Positions 42,635 through 51,638 of a stretch of DNA of 64,000 nt are shown piece after piece. The notes beneath the pieces were generated by a model. It saw nothing but the letters and a program-made list of their open reading frames with translations. It was not told where the DNA came from and did no database searches. Position numbers and translations under genes: made by a program. The stretch lies in NCBI GenBank assembly GCA_021773365.1, contig JAJFKF010000150.1:1-64000 (forward strand). The letters run 5' to 3'. Numbering within the stretch: position 1 is the stretch's first letter; every line of letters begins with the position of its first letter. The stretch is from Gammaproteobacteria bacterium. Lineage in GTDB: Bacteria; Pseudomonadota; Gammaproteobacteria; Steroidobacterales; Steroidobacteraceae.

Positions 42635-43741
42635 TCAAAGGCGCTGGCGATCGCGCACGATGAACGCTTCGGCGGTTGATTCGACGGACAAGTCATCATA
42701 CTTGCCCAGAAACAGCACCAGCGCCGCCGGGTCATCGGCGTTGAAGGTTCCAGCCAGGCGCTTGCTGCCCGCCAGCTCCCCTGCCACTACAATCTTGCGC
42801 AGGTTGTAGCGATTGAACTCCGCCGCGATATCCCGCAGCGTATCCCCGCGAAACACCAGACGCCGTTCACGCCAGGCCGTTGCGACCGTGCTCTCGGCGT
42901 TGTTGGCAGTGGTGATCTGTCCATCGCCGTCAACCTGGGCCTCTTCGCCGGCTGCCAATGTCTGCTCGGGCTGAACCCCGCGTGGTTGCGCCTTCGTCTC
43001 GTCCGTGAATCCCTCTCCGGCATCAGCAGAAACCCTGATTCTGCCTTCCAGTACGAATATCCGGGTGTTGCTGGCATGCCGCCGTACGTTGAACTGGGTT
43101 CCCAGCGCTTCAATTGTCGCCGGGCCGGCGGCCACTCGAAAGGGGCGCTTTGGCTGTTGCGCGACAACAAACAAGGCTTCGCCAGCCAGCAGGTCAAGGC
43201 GCCGCTCATGCTCACTGTAGTGAACTTCGACGCGGGATGCGGTGTTCAGGTACAGGACGGATCCATCCGCCAGGCGCACCGCGCGCTGCTCGCCGGTGGC
43301 AGTGGTATAGGCGGTCGCTTCTTCACCACCGGGCAGCCACCAGGCCAGGGCGCAGGCCGCGATCAGGACGGCGGCGGCGGCCCAGCCAGACCTGCGCCAA
43401 CGCCAGGGCCAGCGCCAGGGCCAGCGCCTGGGCCAGCGCCTGGGGCGGCGAACGGCGGTGCCTGCCGTAAGGGCAACCACTGTTTCAGCATCGCTGGAGG
43501 CCTTTGCCGCCGCTATGGCCTGTTCGATGGCTGCATCGCTGGGCGGATCTGCCTGGTCGAATGCTTTCCAGACCGAGGTGGCCAGCAGGAATTCCTCCAC
43601 GTGCCGGGGCGATTGCTTCAGCCAGGTAAGAAGCGCATGCCGATCGGCGTCGTTGCCATTCTCACCGCGCAGGTCGCACAGCCATTGCGCGGCCTGTTCG
43701 CCGATGAGCTGCCGCGAGGCTTCTTCGCGATAGGTTTTCAT
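42635..43741 (-). CDS. FecR-family sigma regulator with Arg/Trp-rich repeat before its helix
   Basis: The 368-residue protein has a DUF4880-like start (AAQWLCDLRGENGNDADRHA, LLTWLKQSPRHVEEFLLATS), a membrane helix (GWAAAAVLIAACALAWWLPG), a FecR core (RLADGSVLYLNTASRVEVHY, LFVVAQQPKRPFRVAAGPAT, ALGTQFNVR) and a C-terminal region (WRERRLVFRGDTLRDIAAEF). Just before the helix lies an unusual repeat PRRWPRRWPWRWPWRWRR encoded by 12-bp tandem units. It overlaps fecI by four bases. Confidence 0.92.
   Translation of the reverse strand: MKTYREEASRQLIGEQAAQWLCDLRGENGNDADRHALLTWLKQSPRHVEEFLLATSVWKAFDQADPPSDAAIEQAIAAAKASSDAETVVALTAGTAVRRPRRWPRRWPWRWPWRWRRSGWAAAAVLIAACALAWWLPGGEEATAYTTATGEQRAVRLADGSVLYLNTASRVEVHYSEHERRLDLLAGEALFVVAQQPKRPFRVAAGPATIEALGTQFNVRRHASNTRIFVLEGRIRVSADAGEGFTDETKAQPRGVQPEQTLAAGEEAQVDGDGQITTANNAESTVATAWRERRLVFRGDTLRDIAAEFNRYNLRKIVVAGELAGSKRLAGTFNADDPAALVLFLGKYDDLSVESTAEAFIVRDRQRL
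43401..43447 (+). repeat. 12-bp tandem units inside fecR
   Basis: Units of CGCCAGGGCCAG, the variant CGCCTGGGCCAG and a partial copy follow each other without gaps. On the coding minus strand they give the repeated tetrapeptide Trp-Pro-Trp-Arg or Trp-Pro-Arg-Arg just before the membrane helix. Unit length is a multiple of three, so copy number can change without breaking the frame. Confidence 0.85.
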
Positions 43742-44334
43742 GAGCCGCTCCGCCCGCCGCCATGCGGCTTGCGCTCATCGCCCAGCGCCTGGCGGCAGTG
43801 GCACATGGCCCGGTGCAGGTGCACCCGCGCGGTGTTGATGGAAATTCCAAGGCGACTGGCGATATCCGCATGCGACATATCACGGTGTTTGGCCAGCAAG
43901 AATACCGCCCGCTGCATCGGTGAGAGCTGCTCGACCGTGGCGGCGAGCCGTTGCTGCAGGTGAGCGAGCTCATAGACCTCTTCAGGCGTGCCGGCCTCAT
44001 CGGCTGGAATATCGCCGGTCTCCGTTGAGGCCAGCGAATCAAAGGTCACCACATCACGCCTCTGATGCAGGTTGAACTCGTTCAGGACATTGACCGCCAC
44101 CCGATAGACATACGCCTGGGGACACTTGACCTGGGAGGCATCACCGACGCGCAGCAGGCGCAAATAGATTTCCTGAGCCAGGTCCTCGGCATCCTGACGG
44201 CCGCGAGTACGGCGCAGCAGATAGCGTTGCAGCCCGGCGCTGAATTGCTTCAATGCCAGGGCTGCGAGGGTGCTGGTGCCGCTGCGGCCCGCCTGCGTGG
44301 GGCGATGCTGCTGCATCGATGATCGATCCCGCAT
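43738..44334 (-). CDS. FecI-like ECF sigma factor
   Basis: The 198-residue protein has region 2 (RYLLRRTRGRQDAEDLAQEI, YLRLLRVGDASQVKCPQAYV, YRVAVNVLNEFNLHQRR) and region 4 (QLSPMQRAVFLLAKHRDMSH, ADIASRLGISINTARVHLHR). ATG 44334 has no clear ribosome site; an ATG at 44316 is an alternative. The receptor gene is divergent here, unlike the other two sets, so the 155-bp gap carries control for both directions. Confidence 0.92.
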   Translation of the reverse strand: MRDRSSMQQHRPTQAGRSGTSTLAALALKQFSAGLQRYLLRRTRGRQDAEDLAQEIYLRLLRVGDASQVKCPQAYVYRVAVNVLNEFNLHQRRDVVTFDSLASTETGDIPADEAGTPEEVYELAHLQQRLAATVEQLSPMQRAVFLLAKHRDMSHADIASRLGISINTARVHLHRAMCHCRQALGDERKPHGGGRSGS

Positions 44335-44365
44335 ACCTATATAAGAGTGCCCGGCGCGAGAAACT

Positions 44366-44390
44366 GATTACAACACGGAGACGTGTAATC
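44366..44390. promoter_or_regulatory. Dyad in the fecI/receptor divergent region
   Basis: GATTAC and ACACG are mirrored by CGTG and TAATC around GAGA, giving a near-perfect inverted repeat of about 10 bp per arm. A second, wider pair (CTATATAAGAG at 44337 and CTCTTATATGG at 44409) brackets it. The nested symmetry in an AT-rich gap between divergent start codons suggests an operator or paired promoters. Confidence 0.5.
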
Positions 44391-44489
44391 ACTTTACGGT
44401 TGATCGGCCTCTTATATGGCAACAGGTGGTGGGGTGCAACCGCCACAGTCGTCGCGGTGGCGACCAGTGCTATATAGGGGATACGCGAT

Positions 44490-47400
44490 ATGAGCCTACA
44501 CAAGACAACCCTGGTTTTCGTGGGAACGCTGCTGCTGTGTGCAGTGGGAAGCGCCGGCAACGCGGTGGAGATCAGTCGCGAGTTTCGCATCGATGCCCAG
44601 CCGATAAGTGATGCGCTGAATGCCTTTGCCCGGCAATCGGGTCTGCAGGTGGTGATCGACTGGACCGATGGCGCTGACGTCATCACCCCCAAGGTGGCCG
44701 GTGAGCTCACGCCGCAGGCGGCGCTGCGCAAGCTGCTCAGCGGCACATCGCTGGCCTATGAGTTCCTGAACGAAAGCACCGTGGCCATCCGTCCCAGGCG
44801 CGATGCTGCGCCGGTGGAACGTCGTTCCGGCATGACGCCTACGCAGCCGCAGGCTGCGGGCAGCATCAGGCTGGTACAGACCGATAGCGAACAGGCAACA
44901 ACAGATGAGACGCCCGCCACGGTCGCCGCAGACACACAACCGTCGCAGGAGCTGGTGGTGACCGGCACACGCCTGGGGAAGCGCTTCGAGGGCATGTCCA
45001 CTGTACAGGTCATTACCGCCGAAGAGATGCGCGAGGCCGGGATCAGCTCCGTCGCCGAAGCCCTGCAACGCCTGCCGGCATCCAGCGGCATTGCCAACGG
45101 CGGTGCGGCAACGGGCAGCACGGCCCTGGGCGGCAGCGGTGATTCGGTTGTCGGCGCCAGCGGGGCCAACCTGCGCGGACTTGGCGTGGGCTCAACCCTG
45201 GTGTTGTTGAACGGTCGCCGCGTGGTGACCTACGGCTATGCCTCGGGGACCACATCGGCATTCGTCAATCTCGACAGCCTGCCGTTCGGCGCCATCGAGC
45301 GCATCGAGATCCTCAAGAGCGGCGCCTCGGCCATGTATGGTTCGGATGCCATATCCGGCGTCATCAACGTGATACTCAAATCCAGCTACGAAGGGGCGGA
45401 CATCCGCGCCGAAGCCGGTGTATCCGGGCATGGGGATTCCACAGGCGGCAACTTTTCCGGCATCGCCGGGATGGGGCATATCGACACGGACGGATACAAT
45501 CTGCTGCTGAATCTCGAGCATCGCACTGCGGATGGTTTCGATTTCGCCGACAGGGACGTGACGCGCAGCTCGGATCTCAGGCGGTTCGGACTGGATGATT
45601 TTCGCCTGCCGGGGAGCAACAGCGTCAATGCGTCAACACTGACCGGGCAGTACCTGGGCACGGTATTCCCCTGCCCTCCGGGTGCCTTGCGTGCCGATGG
45701 CGTGTGCACGCACGATCAGAATCGCGATACCGCAGCCCTCGCTGACCGGCGCAGCACCTCGGCGCTTCTCAGCGGCTCATGGTTGCGCGGGCCGGCAGTG
45801 CTGTATTCGGAGCTGAGCTACTCGCATGACGATACGCGGGTAAGCTCTTCACAGACCGATATGTTTGTCGGGCTGGCCTCGACTGACCTGCAGTCCGGGA
45901 TCTATCCTGCCACCTATGATTTTCCCGGCTCGGATACCATACCGCTGGCGTTCGGCAGCTACGTGGCGACAGAGTTCGGCAGACGGCACCTGAAAGTCAC
46001 CTCGACGAACTACCGGGCGGTAGCCGGTGCGCGCGGAGAAGGCGCGGGATGGTCGTGGGATTTCTCCGGCACGTGGAATCGGGGCGATGCCATACAAAGA
46101 TATGAGAACGTCGTGCGCTCCGAAGAGCTGCTGTATTCCGTGCTGGGTCTCACCCTTCCCGCTTACCCCTTGCAACCCACTGAGCTCAGCGACGCCCAGC
46201 GCGAGCGATTCGCACCGCCGTTCGAGAACGCCAGTCGGGCAACATTGCTTGGCGCGGATTTCAGCGCCAGCAGACCGTTGTTCGATCTGCCTGCCGGGCC
46301 GGCTGAGGTCGCGATCGGGGCAGAGTTTCGCCGCGAGGAGATCGATCTGGCCTCCGATGACGGTCTGGATGCGCGGGAGTACGTGGATATCGTCATTGTT
46401 CGGGATGTGGTCGACTCGCGCACCATCAGTTCCGCTTTCGGTGAATTCGGGTTTCCCCTGACCGCAAAATCCTCCCTGCAGCTGGCCGCGCGCTACGACA
46501 CCTACAGCAAAGCCATGCAGGCCACACGCGATCCCGGCTCGGCGGTGACCCTGAAGGCGGCAGTCAGCTTCGATCCGACCGAGTGGCTTTCCGTGCGGGC
46601 CGGATACGATGAGGGTTTTCGTGCACCATCGATGTTCGAAACCTCGCTGGCGCCCTTCGGCACTACACTGGTCAGCACGTATGATCCCGTGCGCTGCCCG
46701 GTCACTGGAAGCCAGACTGATTGTGCGCGTGTGAATGGAGTGAACGGAGCCAATCCGGATCTGAAATCGGAGAGTTCGAGCAGCACATATGTCGGGTTGG
46801 TGTTGCGGCCGACCGCGGGACTGCGACTGTCGCTGGATGTGTTCGAAATCGAGCGCGATGATGAGATCGGCAGGCCCATGCCGGCATTCCTGTTTGCCAA
46901 CGAGTCGCTGTATCCAGGCCGAATCCAGCGCGGTCCGCAGGATATTCCAGGTCTTCCCGGTCCGGTCACCTTTCTCGATCTGCGGTACCTGAATATCGGC
47001 AGAACGCAGGTACGCGGCGCTGATTTCGGGTTGCAATACAGGTGGCGCATCGGCAATCAGGGTTGGCTGCGCACAACGGTGGATGCCACGCATATTGCAG
47101 ACCACGAGAAGAAGGCATCCAATGATTCGGCGGTATCTTCCGTGGCCGGGTACTACAATAGCCCGCGCTGGCGCGGCAGTGGCGCAGTCACACTGGGCCG
47201 TAACGCGCTGTCAACGACGCTGAGTTTCAGCTATACGGGCGGATTCAAGCAGGCCGACAGCAGTCTTTCGTCCTGCGTGTACCAGCAGGAGTTCCCGAGC
47301 GCATGTCATATCGCATCGTTCACCACGCTGAACTGGACCGGGAGCTTCCAGTTCAATGAAAAGACGCGCCTGCACGTGGCGATCAGCAATCTGTTCGACA

Positions 47401-47504
47401 AGCAGCCTCCGTTCGACCTGACCTATCAACGCATCGTGAATACCTCCTTTCACGACCTGCGGGGCAGGTACTTCCGCATCCAGGTGGCTCACAGCTTTGA
47501 TTGA
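44490..47504 (+). CDS. TonB-dependent receptor with STN domain
   Basis: The 1004-residue protein has a signal peptide (TLVFVGTLLLCAVGSAGNA). The STN domain lies at about 29-98 (FRIDAQPISDALNAFARQSG, LRKLLSGTSLAYEFLNESTV). The plug begins near 153 (ELVVTGTRLGKRFEG, VQVITAEEMREAGISSVAEA, STLVLLNGRRVVTYG, YGSDAISGVINVILKSSYEG). The barrel ends GRYFRIQVAHSFD. It is one of four STN/TonB-type receptors in the window and pairs with the divergent fecIR set. Ligand unknown. A small exported protein follows within 11 bp. Confidence 0.94.
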   Translation: MSLHKTTLVFVGTLLLCAVGSAGNAVEISREFRIDAQPISDALNAFARQSGLQVVIDWTDGADVITPKVAGELTPQAALRKLLSGTSLAYEFLNESTVAIRPRRDAAPVERRSGMTPTQPQAAGSIRLVQTDSEQATTDETPATVAADTQPSQELVVTGTRLGKRFEGMSTVQVITAEEMREAGISSVAEALQRLPASSGIANGGAATGSTALGGSGDSVVGASGANLRGLGVGSTLVLLNGRRVVTYGYASGTTSAFVNLDSLPFGAIERIEILKSGASAMYGSDAISGVINVILKSSYEGADIRAEAGVSGHGDSTGGNFSGIAGMGHIDTDGYNLLLNLEHRTADGFDFADRDVTRSSDLRRFGLDDFRLPGSNSVNASTLTGQYLGTVFPCPPGALRADGVCTHDQNRDTAALADRRSTSALLSGSWLRGPAVLYSELSYSHDDTRVSSSQTDMFVGLASTDLQSGIYPATYDFPGSDTIPLAFGSYVATEFGRRHLKVTSTNYRAVAGARGEGAGWSWDFSGTWNRGDAIQRYENVVRSEELLYSVLGLTLPAYPLQPTELSDAQRERFAPPFENASRATLLGADFSASRPLFDLPAGPAEVAIGAEFRREEIDLASDDGLDAREYVDIVIVRDVVDSRTISSAFGEFGFPLTAKSSLQLAARYDTYSKAMQATRDPGSAVTLKAAVSFDPTEWLSVRAGYDEGFRAPSMFETSLAPFGTTLVSTYDPVRCPVTGSQTDCARVNGVNGANPDLKSESSSSTYVGLVLRPTAGLRLSLDVFEIERDDEIGRPMPAFLFANESLYPGRIQRGPQDIPGLPGPVTFLDLRYLNIGRTQVRGADFGLQYRWRIGNQGWLRTTVDATHIADHEKKASNDSAVSSVAGYYNSPRWRGSGAVTLGRNALSTTLSFSYTGGFKQADSSLSSCVYQQEFPSACHIASFTTLNWTGSFQFNEKTRLHVAISNLFDKQPPFDLTYQRIVNTSFHDLRGRYFRIQVAHSFD

Positions 47505-47514
47505 AGGCGGCAGT

Positions 47515-48132
47515 ATGCGCATGCATGGAAAAGTGATGACACTGGCGGCGGTGGCCGGCATGGCTTTGGGCTTGGGCCTGGCCCCGGCACCCGGCTGGGC
47601 CGGTGCGGAAGAGGATGCCAACAATTCCCGCGCCGCTGAACTGTACCGGCAGGATCAGGCTGAGCGCCATGCCATCATGGACACCGGCACGCAGGGCTGG
47701 TCGAAACAGCAGACCAACGAACTGCGCACCAATGACGCCCGCCGGCGCGAGGAAATGCTCGACCTGTTGCGCGCTGGCGGCCTGCACACCTCCAGGGACT
47801 TCCTGCATGCCGCCATGATATTTCAGCATGGGACGAATGCCGCGGACTACCGGCTCGCACACGGACTGGCCGTGGTGAGCGCTGCACTGAACCCGGACAA
47901 CAGGCTGGCGCAGTGGATGGTGGCCGCAAGCTGGGATCGGTATATGAGACACCGCGGACGGCCGCAGTGGTACGGAACGCAATACACGCTCTCGGACAGC
48001 GGCCAGAAGACACTGGCGCCGATGGATGAATCGGCCGTCAGTGATGAAGAGCGAAGCCAGCACGGAATCAGCGCGCTGCAGGAGCTGCGTAATCCACCGG
48101 AAGCGGACGGCACGCTCTCCGGCGAGCAGTAA
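47515..48132 (+). CDS. Exported DUF6624-like protein
   Basis: The 205-residue protein from ATG 47515 has a signal peptide (VMTLAAVAGMALGLGLAPAP). The C-terminal half contains FLHAAMIFQHGTNAADYRLA, then HGLAVVSAALNPDNRLAQWM and RYMRHRGRPQWYGTQYT, matching the DUF6624 pattern in which GRPQxYGTQ is conserved. Function unknown. It directly follows the receptor gene and may be co-expressed. Confidence 0.75.
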   Translation: MRMHGKVMTLAAVAGMALGLGLAPAPGWAGAEEDANNSRAAELYRQDQAERHAIMDTGTQGWSKQQTNELRTNDARRREEMLDLLRAGGLHTSRDFLHAAMIFQHGTNAADYRLAHGLAVVSAALNPDNRLAQWMVAASWDRYMRHRGRPQWYGTQYTLSDSGQKTLAPMDESAVSDEERSQHGISALQELRNPPEADGTLSGEQ

Positions 48133-48149
48133 AGCCGACAGCGCGCCAC

Positions 48150-48770
48150 CTACCGCCGAAACGCCCCCAGCATCACCCCCGCCCCCACAAACGCGGTGCC
48201 GGCGGCGCGATTGAACCAGCGCATGCGCCCGCCCTGGCGCAGCCAGTGGGCCAGCCTGGCCCCGCCGCCGGCGTACACCGTCATCCACAGCGTCTCGCTG
48301 ACGACAAAGGTTGCCAGCAGCACGGTGGCCTGGAACAGCAGCGGCTGGCTGCGATCGAGGAATTGCGGAAAGAAGGCCACACCGAACAGTATGGCCTTGG
48401 GGTTGGACAGCGAAACGAAGACGCCGATGCGAAAGCGCGCCCAGGCGCCGGGCGCGTCGGGCCTGTTGGCCGTGCTGATGCGCGTATCGGCCGCGCGCCA
48501 GGTCTTGATGCCGAGATAGATCAGGTACACCGCGCCCACATACTTGATGACATCGAAGGCGTGCGCGGAGGCGAGCAGCAGGGTGCCCAGTCCGCCGAGC
48601 GATATGGAAAACACCACGGCTATGCCGCTCAGCAATCCCACCATGGTGCTGACGGTGCCGGCGAGGCCGTGATGAATGCCGTGGGTCATCGACAGCAGCA
48701 TGTTCGGCCCGGGCGTGCCGGAAATGACAAACACCGCCACCGCGAAGGCCAGCCAGATTTCTATCGACAC
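48150..48770 (-). CDS. LysE/RhtB-family amino-acid exporter
   Basis: The 206-residue inner-membrane protein has six predicted helices: LAFAVAVFVISGTPGPNMLL (GPNM motif), GTVSTMVGLLSGIAVVFSIS, YVGAVYLIYLGIKTWRA, FVSLSNPKAILFGVAFFPQF (SNPK motif) and others. The length is normal for the family. A deleted relative of this gene sits at 39468-39595. It is convergent with the DUF6624-like gene. Confidence 0.93.
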   Translation of the reverse strand: MSIEIWLAFAVAVFVISGTPGPNMLLSMTHGIHHGLAGTVSTMVGLLSGIAVVFSISLGGLGTLLLASAHAFDVIKYVGAVYLIYLGIKTWRAADTRISTANRPDAPGAWARFRIGVFVSLSNPKAILFGVAFFPQFLDRSQPLLFQATVLLATFVVSETLWMTVYAGGGARLAHWLRQGGRMRWFNRAAGTAFVGAGVMLGAFRR

Positions 48771-48905
48771 CTGAACCTCTGTTGAACGTCAGCCTGTAGC
48801 ATTGCGCTCGCCTGCCGGATGCGAATACGTCCGGCGGCGGCGAAACTTGCACTGCGCGTACCTGTCGAACCCTGCAGGCGAGCCATTCGGCCGCCAGGAG
48901 TCGCC

Positions 48906-49355
48906 ATGAAGAAAACACCATGCCTGATGATTATTGCCGCAACGCTGGCATTTGTCGCCGGCTGCCAGAGCGTGGGCGACCGTATCGAGGAGAATCCGGA
49001 GCTGTTCGCCTCGCTGGACCGCGAAACCCAGGCCAAGGTCAGGGAAGGCATGATCGATCTGGGCTACACCCAGGACATGGTCTATCTCGCCCTGGGCGAG
49101 CCGAACCGCAAGCGCAAGACCACCACGCCCGATGGGGTCAGTGAGACCTGGATCTACAACACCCACTTTCAGCGCTACGACGGCCAGCGCATGGTCGGCT
49201 ATGACCGCACCATCTTCTACGACAAGAAGAACGACACCTACCGGGTCTTCTACACCCCGCGCTACACCGACACCTACGTGCCGGAGACCCAGGAACGCAT
49301 CCGCATCGTGTTTCAGGACAATCAGGCCGTGTCCATCGAGCAGGGCACGGACTGA
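48906..49355 (+). CDS. Small lipoprotein, possibly BamE/SmpA-like fold
   Basis: The 149-residue protein from ATG 48906 (AGGAG upstream) has a lipoprotein signal (MIIAATLAFVAGCQS). The mature part contains REGMIDLGYTQDMVYLALGE, then PNRKRKTTTPDGVSETWIYN. This I-x-x-G-x-T-x-x-x-V/L-x-x-x-L-GxP layout is typical of SmpA/OmlA-like domains, with a Tyr-rich C-terminal half. It probably faces the periplasm from the outer membrane. No partner gene is adjacent. Confidence 0.75.
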   Translation: MKKTPCLMIIAATLAFVAGCQSVGDRIEENPELFASLDRETQAKVREGMIDLGYTQDMVYLALGEPNRKRKTTTPDGVSETWIYNTHFQRYDGQRMVGYDRTIFYDKKNDTYRVFYTPRYTDTYVPETQERIRIVFQDNQAVSIEQGTD

Positions 49356-49368
49356 CGCACGCCAGCCT

Positions 49369-50421
49369 TCAGTCTCGCCCGCTCAGGCAGTGCCGCTCGC
49401 CCTCGTCGGCGACGAAATAACCCGCGGCCAGAATGGCGGCCCGTTCCTTCGACTGTGGAAAGCGCACTGGGTTGGTGTGATTCAGGTGTATGAAGCGGAC
49501 CTTGGCGCGTTCGGCGGCGGGCAGCACGGCCAGACGCTGCATGGTGTCGACGATGCGCGGATGCGGAAAGCCTGACATGTCACGACCGGCCACCTCACCG
49601 TCGGCGTAGAACGTGGCGTCGATGAAGGCCAGGTCCACTCCGGCGATGATGTCCTCGATGCGCACGCCCTGCGCGTCCCACTCCGCCCAGCTGTCGATGT
49701 CGGGCAGGAAGAAGGCCGAGCGCGCCGGGCCTGCAATGCGATAGCCCACCACCTCAGAGAACTCCTGGCGATGCGGCACCAGCAGCGCCGTCACTGCCAG
49801 GTCCTCACCAATGCTCACCGGCTCGCCCGATACCATGGGCTGCAGCACGATGTTTTCGTACTTCACCAACTGACTCCACGGACCATTGCCGGTCAGGTAC
49901 TGCGCCATGCGCGGCATGGCATACACGGCCACACCGCGTGCGCCAAGCGACTCATGCCCGAGAAACATCAGCCCGGCGTAGTGCCCGATGTGCGCATGGG
50001 TCAGAAAGATCCCGTCCAGCCCCGGTCTGGCTGCGTCCACCGGCGCGAATTCGTCAAGGCGCTGCAGCTGCTCGCGCATGTCCGGCGTGGCCTCGAACAT
50101 GAATCGCCGCCCACTGCGCCGATCCACCACGCCCAGTGACGTCGCCAAACGCCGCAGCGACGGATCACCCCAGGCCGGATCATCCGGATTGCCCATCTGC
50201 GGCGCACCACCATCCTGCGCATTGCCGAGCACGATCAACTCAACGTCACAGCGGGCGGCGGTCTCGGGAAAATCCCGTTCACCGGATGACGGTGACAATT
50301 GCGATTGCGATTGCGATTGCGGATCACGCTCACAGCCACCCAGCGCTAGCACCAGTGCACCCAGCATCCACAGCGCCAGTGGTGCCCGCGGAACATGTGG
50401 CCACTCGCGCACCACTACCAT
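49369..50421 (-). CDS. PqqB-like metallo-beta-lactamase-fold lipoprotein
   Basis: The 350-residue protein from ATG 50421 has a lipobox (LGALVLALGGCERD). The fold signatures are LIVLGNAQDGGAPQMGNPDD, MFEATPDMREQLQRLD, GIFLTHAHIGHYAGLMFLGH (the variant THAHIGHYAGL of PqqB, in place of HxHxDH), VYAMPRMAQYLTGNGPWSQL, FFLPDIDSW and KVRFIHLNHTNPVRF. PqqB homologues without other pqq genes are common; no pqqACDE is seen here. Likely an exported hydrolase of unknown substrate. Confidence 0.85.
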   Translation of the reverse strand: MVVVREWPHVPRAPLALWMLGALVLALGGCERDPQSQSQSQLSPSSGERDFPETAARCDVELIVLGNAQDGGAPQMGNPDDPAWGDPSLRRLATSLGVVDRRSGRRFMFEATPDMREQLQRLDEFAPVDAARPGLDGIFLTHAHIGHYAGLMFLGHESLGARGVAVYAMPRMAQYLTGNGPWSQLVKYENIVLQPMVSGEPVSIGEDLAVTALLVPHRQEFSEVVGYRIAGPARSAFFLPDIDSWAEWDAQGVRIEDIIAGVDLAFIDATFYADGEVAGRDMSGFPHPRIVDTMQRLAVLPAAERAKVRFIHLNHTNPVRFPQSKERAAILAAGYFVADEGERHCLSGRD

Positions 50422-50580
50422 CGAATCTTCCCCGTCAACACATCTTTGAACATCACGAAATCCCCCCACAGGCTGTAGCACGGATAGAAATCAGCAAAGC
50501 TGCCGAAGCGTTCCGGCCGCGGTGCGTTGGCGTTATGCTGCTGCATGGCCTCATTATTCAACGCCCCCAAGGAGGGTGTC

Positions 50581-51459
50581 ATGCCCTTTCTGCAGTTGAA
50601 CTTCGAAACCGGCGGCTGTGATCCCGAATTGCTGGAGTCAGCCTGCTTCGAAGCCGGCGCCCTGTCGGTCACCCTCTCCGACGCCGCCGATGCGCCCATC
50701 TACGAACCGGGCCCGGGCGAGACGCCGCTGTGGCCCAGGGTCAAGGCCGGCGTGCTGTTCACCGCCGGGACCGACCGCGCCCGCGTCATCGATGCAATCG
50801 AGAAATCACTGGGCAGCGCCCTGCCCAGCCACACCTTCCTCGAACTGCCCGACCAGGTGTGGGAGCGGGCATGGATGGTGGACTTCAAGCCCATGCGCTT
50901 CGGCAAACGACTGTGGATCTACCCGCACGGCCATGAGGTCGAGGCGGCCGACGCCACCGTGGTCCGACTCGATCCAGGCCTGGCCTTCGGCACCGGCACC
51001 CACGCCACCACCGCCATGTGCCTGCAATGGCTGGACGCCGCCGAACTCACCGACAAGGAGGTCATCGACTATGGCTGCGGCTCAGGTGTCCTGGCCATCG
51101 CGGCGCTGAAGCTAGGCGCCCGCCGCGCGCTGGCAGTGGATCACGATGCACAGGCCCTGCTGGCCACGCGCGACAATGCCGTGCAGAACGGTGTTGAGGC
51201 TCAGCTCGAGATCGTGCTGGCGCAGGAGGAGCCACGGCCGGCCGATGTGATCGTGGCCAATATTCTGGCGCTGCCCCTGATCGAACTGGCGCCGCGATTC
51301 CGCGAGTGCCTGCGGCCGGGCGGCGAGGTGGTGCTGTCCGGCATCATGAAAGAGCAGGCCCAGCAGGTGCTCGATGCCTACAGAACCGACTTCGAGATGC
51401 GCACTTTCGCGACTCAGGACAACTGGGTCTGTCTGCACGGCACCCGAAGAAAAACCTGA
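50581..51459 (+). CDS. prmA: Ribosomal protein L11 methyltransferase
   Basis: The protein has 292 residues from ATG 50581, with AAGGAGG seven bases upstream; a longer frame from 50527 lacks support. N-terminal substrate domain (MPFLQLNFETGGCDPELLES), linker WERAWMVDFKPMRFGKRLWI, then the methyltransferase: LDPGLAFGTGTHATTAMCLQ, VIDYGCGSGVLAIAALKLGA (SAM site) and VIVANILALPLIELAPRF (NILxxPL). It trimethylates ribosomal protein L11. The length is standard. Confidence 0.97.
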   Translation: MPFLQLNFETGGCDPELLESACFEAGALSVTLSDAADAPIYEPGPGETPLWPRVKAGVLFTAGTDRARVIDAIEKSLGSALPSHTFLELPDQVWERAWMVDFKPMRFGKRLWIYPHGHEVEAADATVVRLDPGLAFGTGTHATTAMCLQWLDAAELTDKEVIDYGCGSGVLAIAALKLGARRALAVDHDAQALLATRDNAVQNGVEAQLEIVLAQEEPRPADVIVANILALPLIELAPRFRECLRPGGEVVLSGIMKEQAQQVLDAYRTDFEMRTFATQDNWVCLHGTRRKT

Positions 51460-51471
51460 GGCACTCGGGGG

Positions 51472-51597
51472 GGAGGAGTTCCAGTCGGGGAGCGGTTTTC
51501 CGGGACCGGCGGTAAGACCCCATCCATGGGGGCCTTGGGAAAAACCATCCATGGTTTTTCACATCCCGGAAAACCGCTCCCCGACTGGAACTCCTCC
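51472..51597. repeat. 126-bp palindromic element with perfect 34-bp arms and two inner hairpins
   Basis: The arms at 51472-51505 and 51564-51597 are exact reverse complements (begin GGAGGAGTTCCAGTCGGGG). Between them lie two smaller hairpins, CCCCATCCATGGGG at 51518-51531 and AAAAACCATCCATGGTTTTT at 51540-51559, which share the core CATCCATGG. It starts 13 bp after the prmA stop and sits between convergent prmA and queE. It could act as a bidirectional terminator or be a non-autonomous mobile (MITE/REP-like) unit. Confidence 0.9.
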
Positions 51598-51638
51598 TGC
51601 GAGGGCGGTGGCATTTCGCTGGAGAGTACGGAGAGTAC

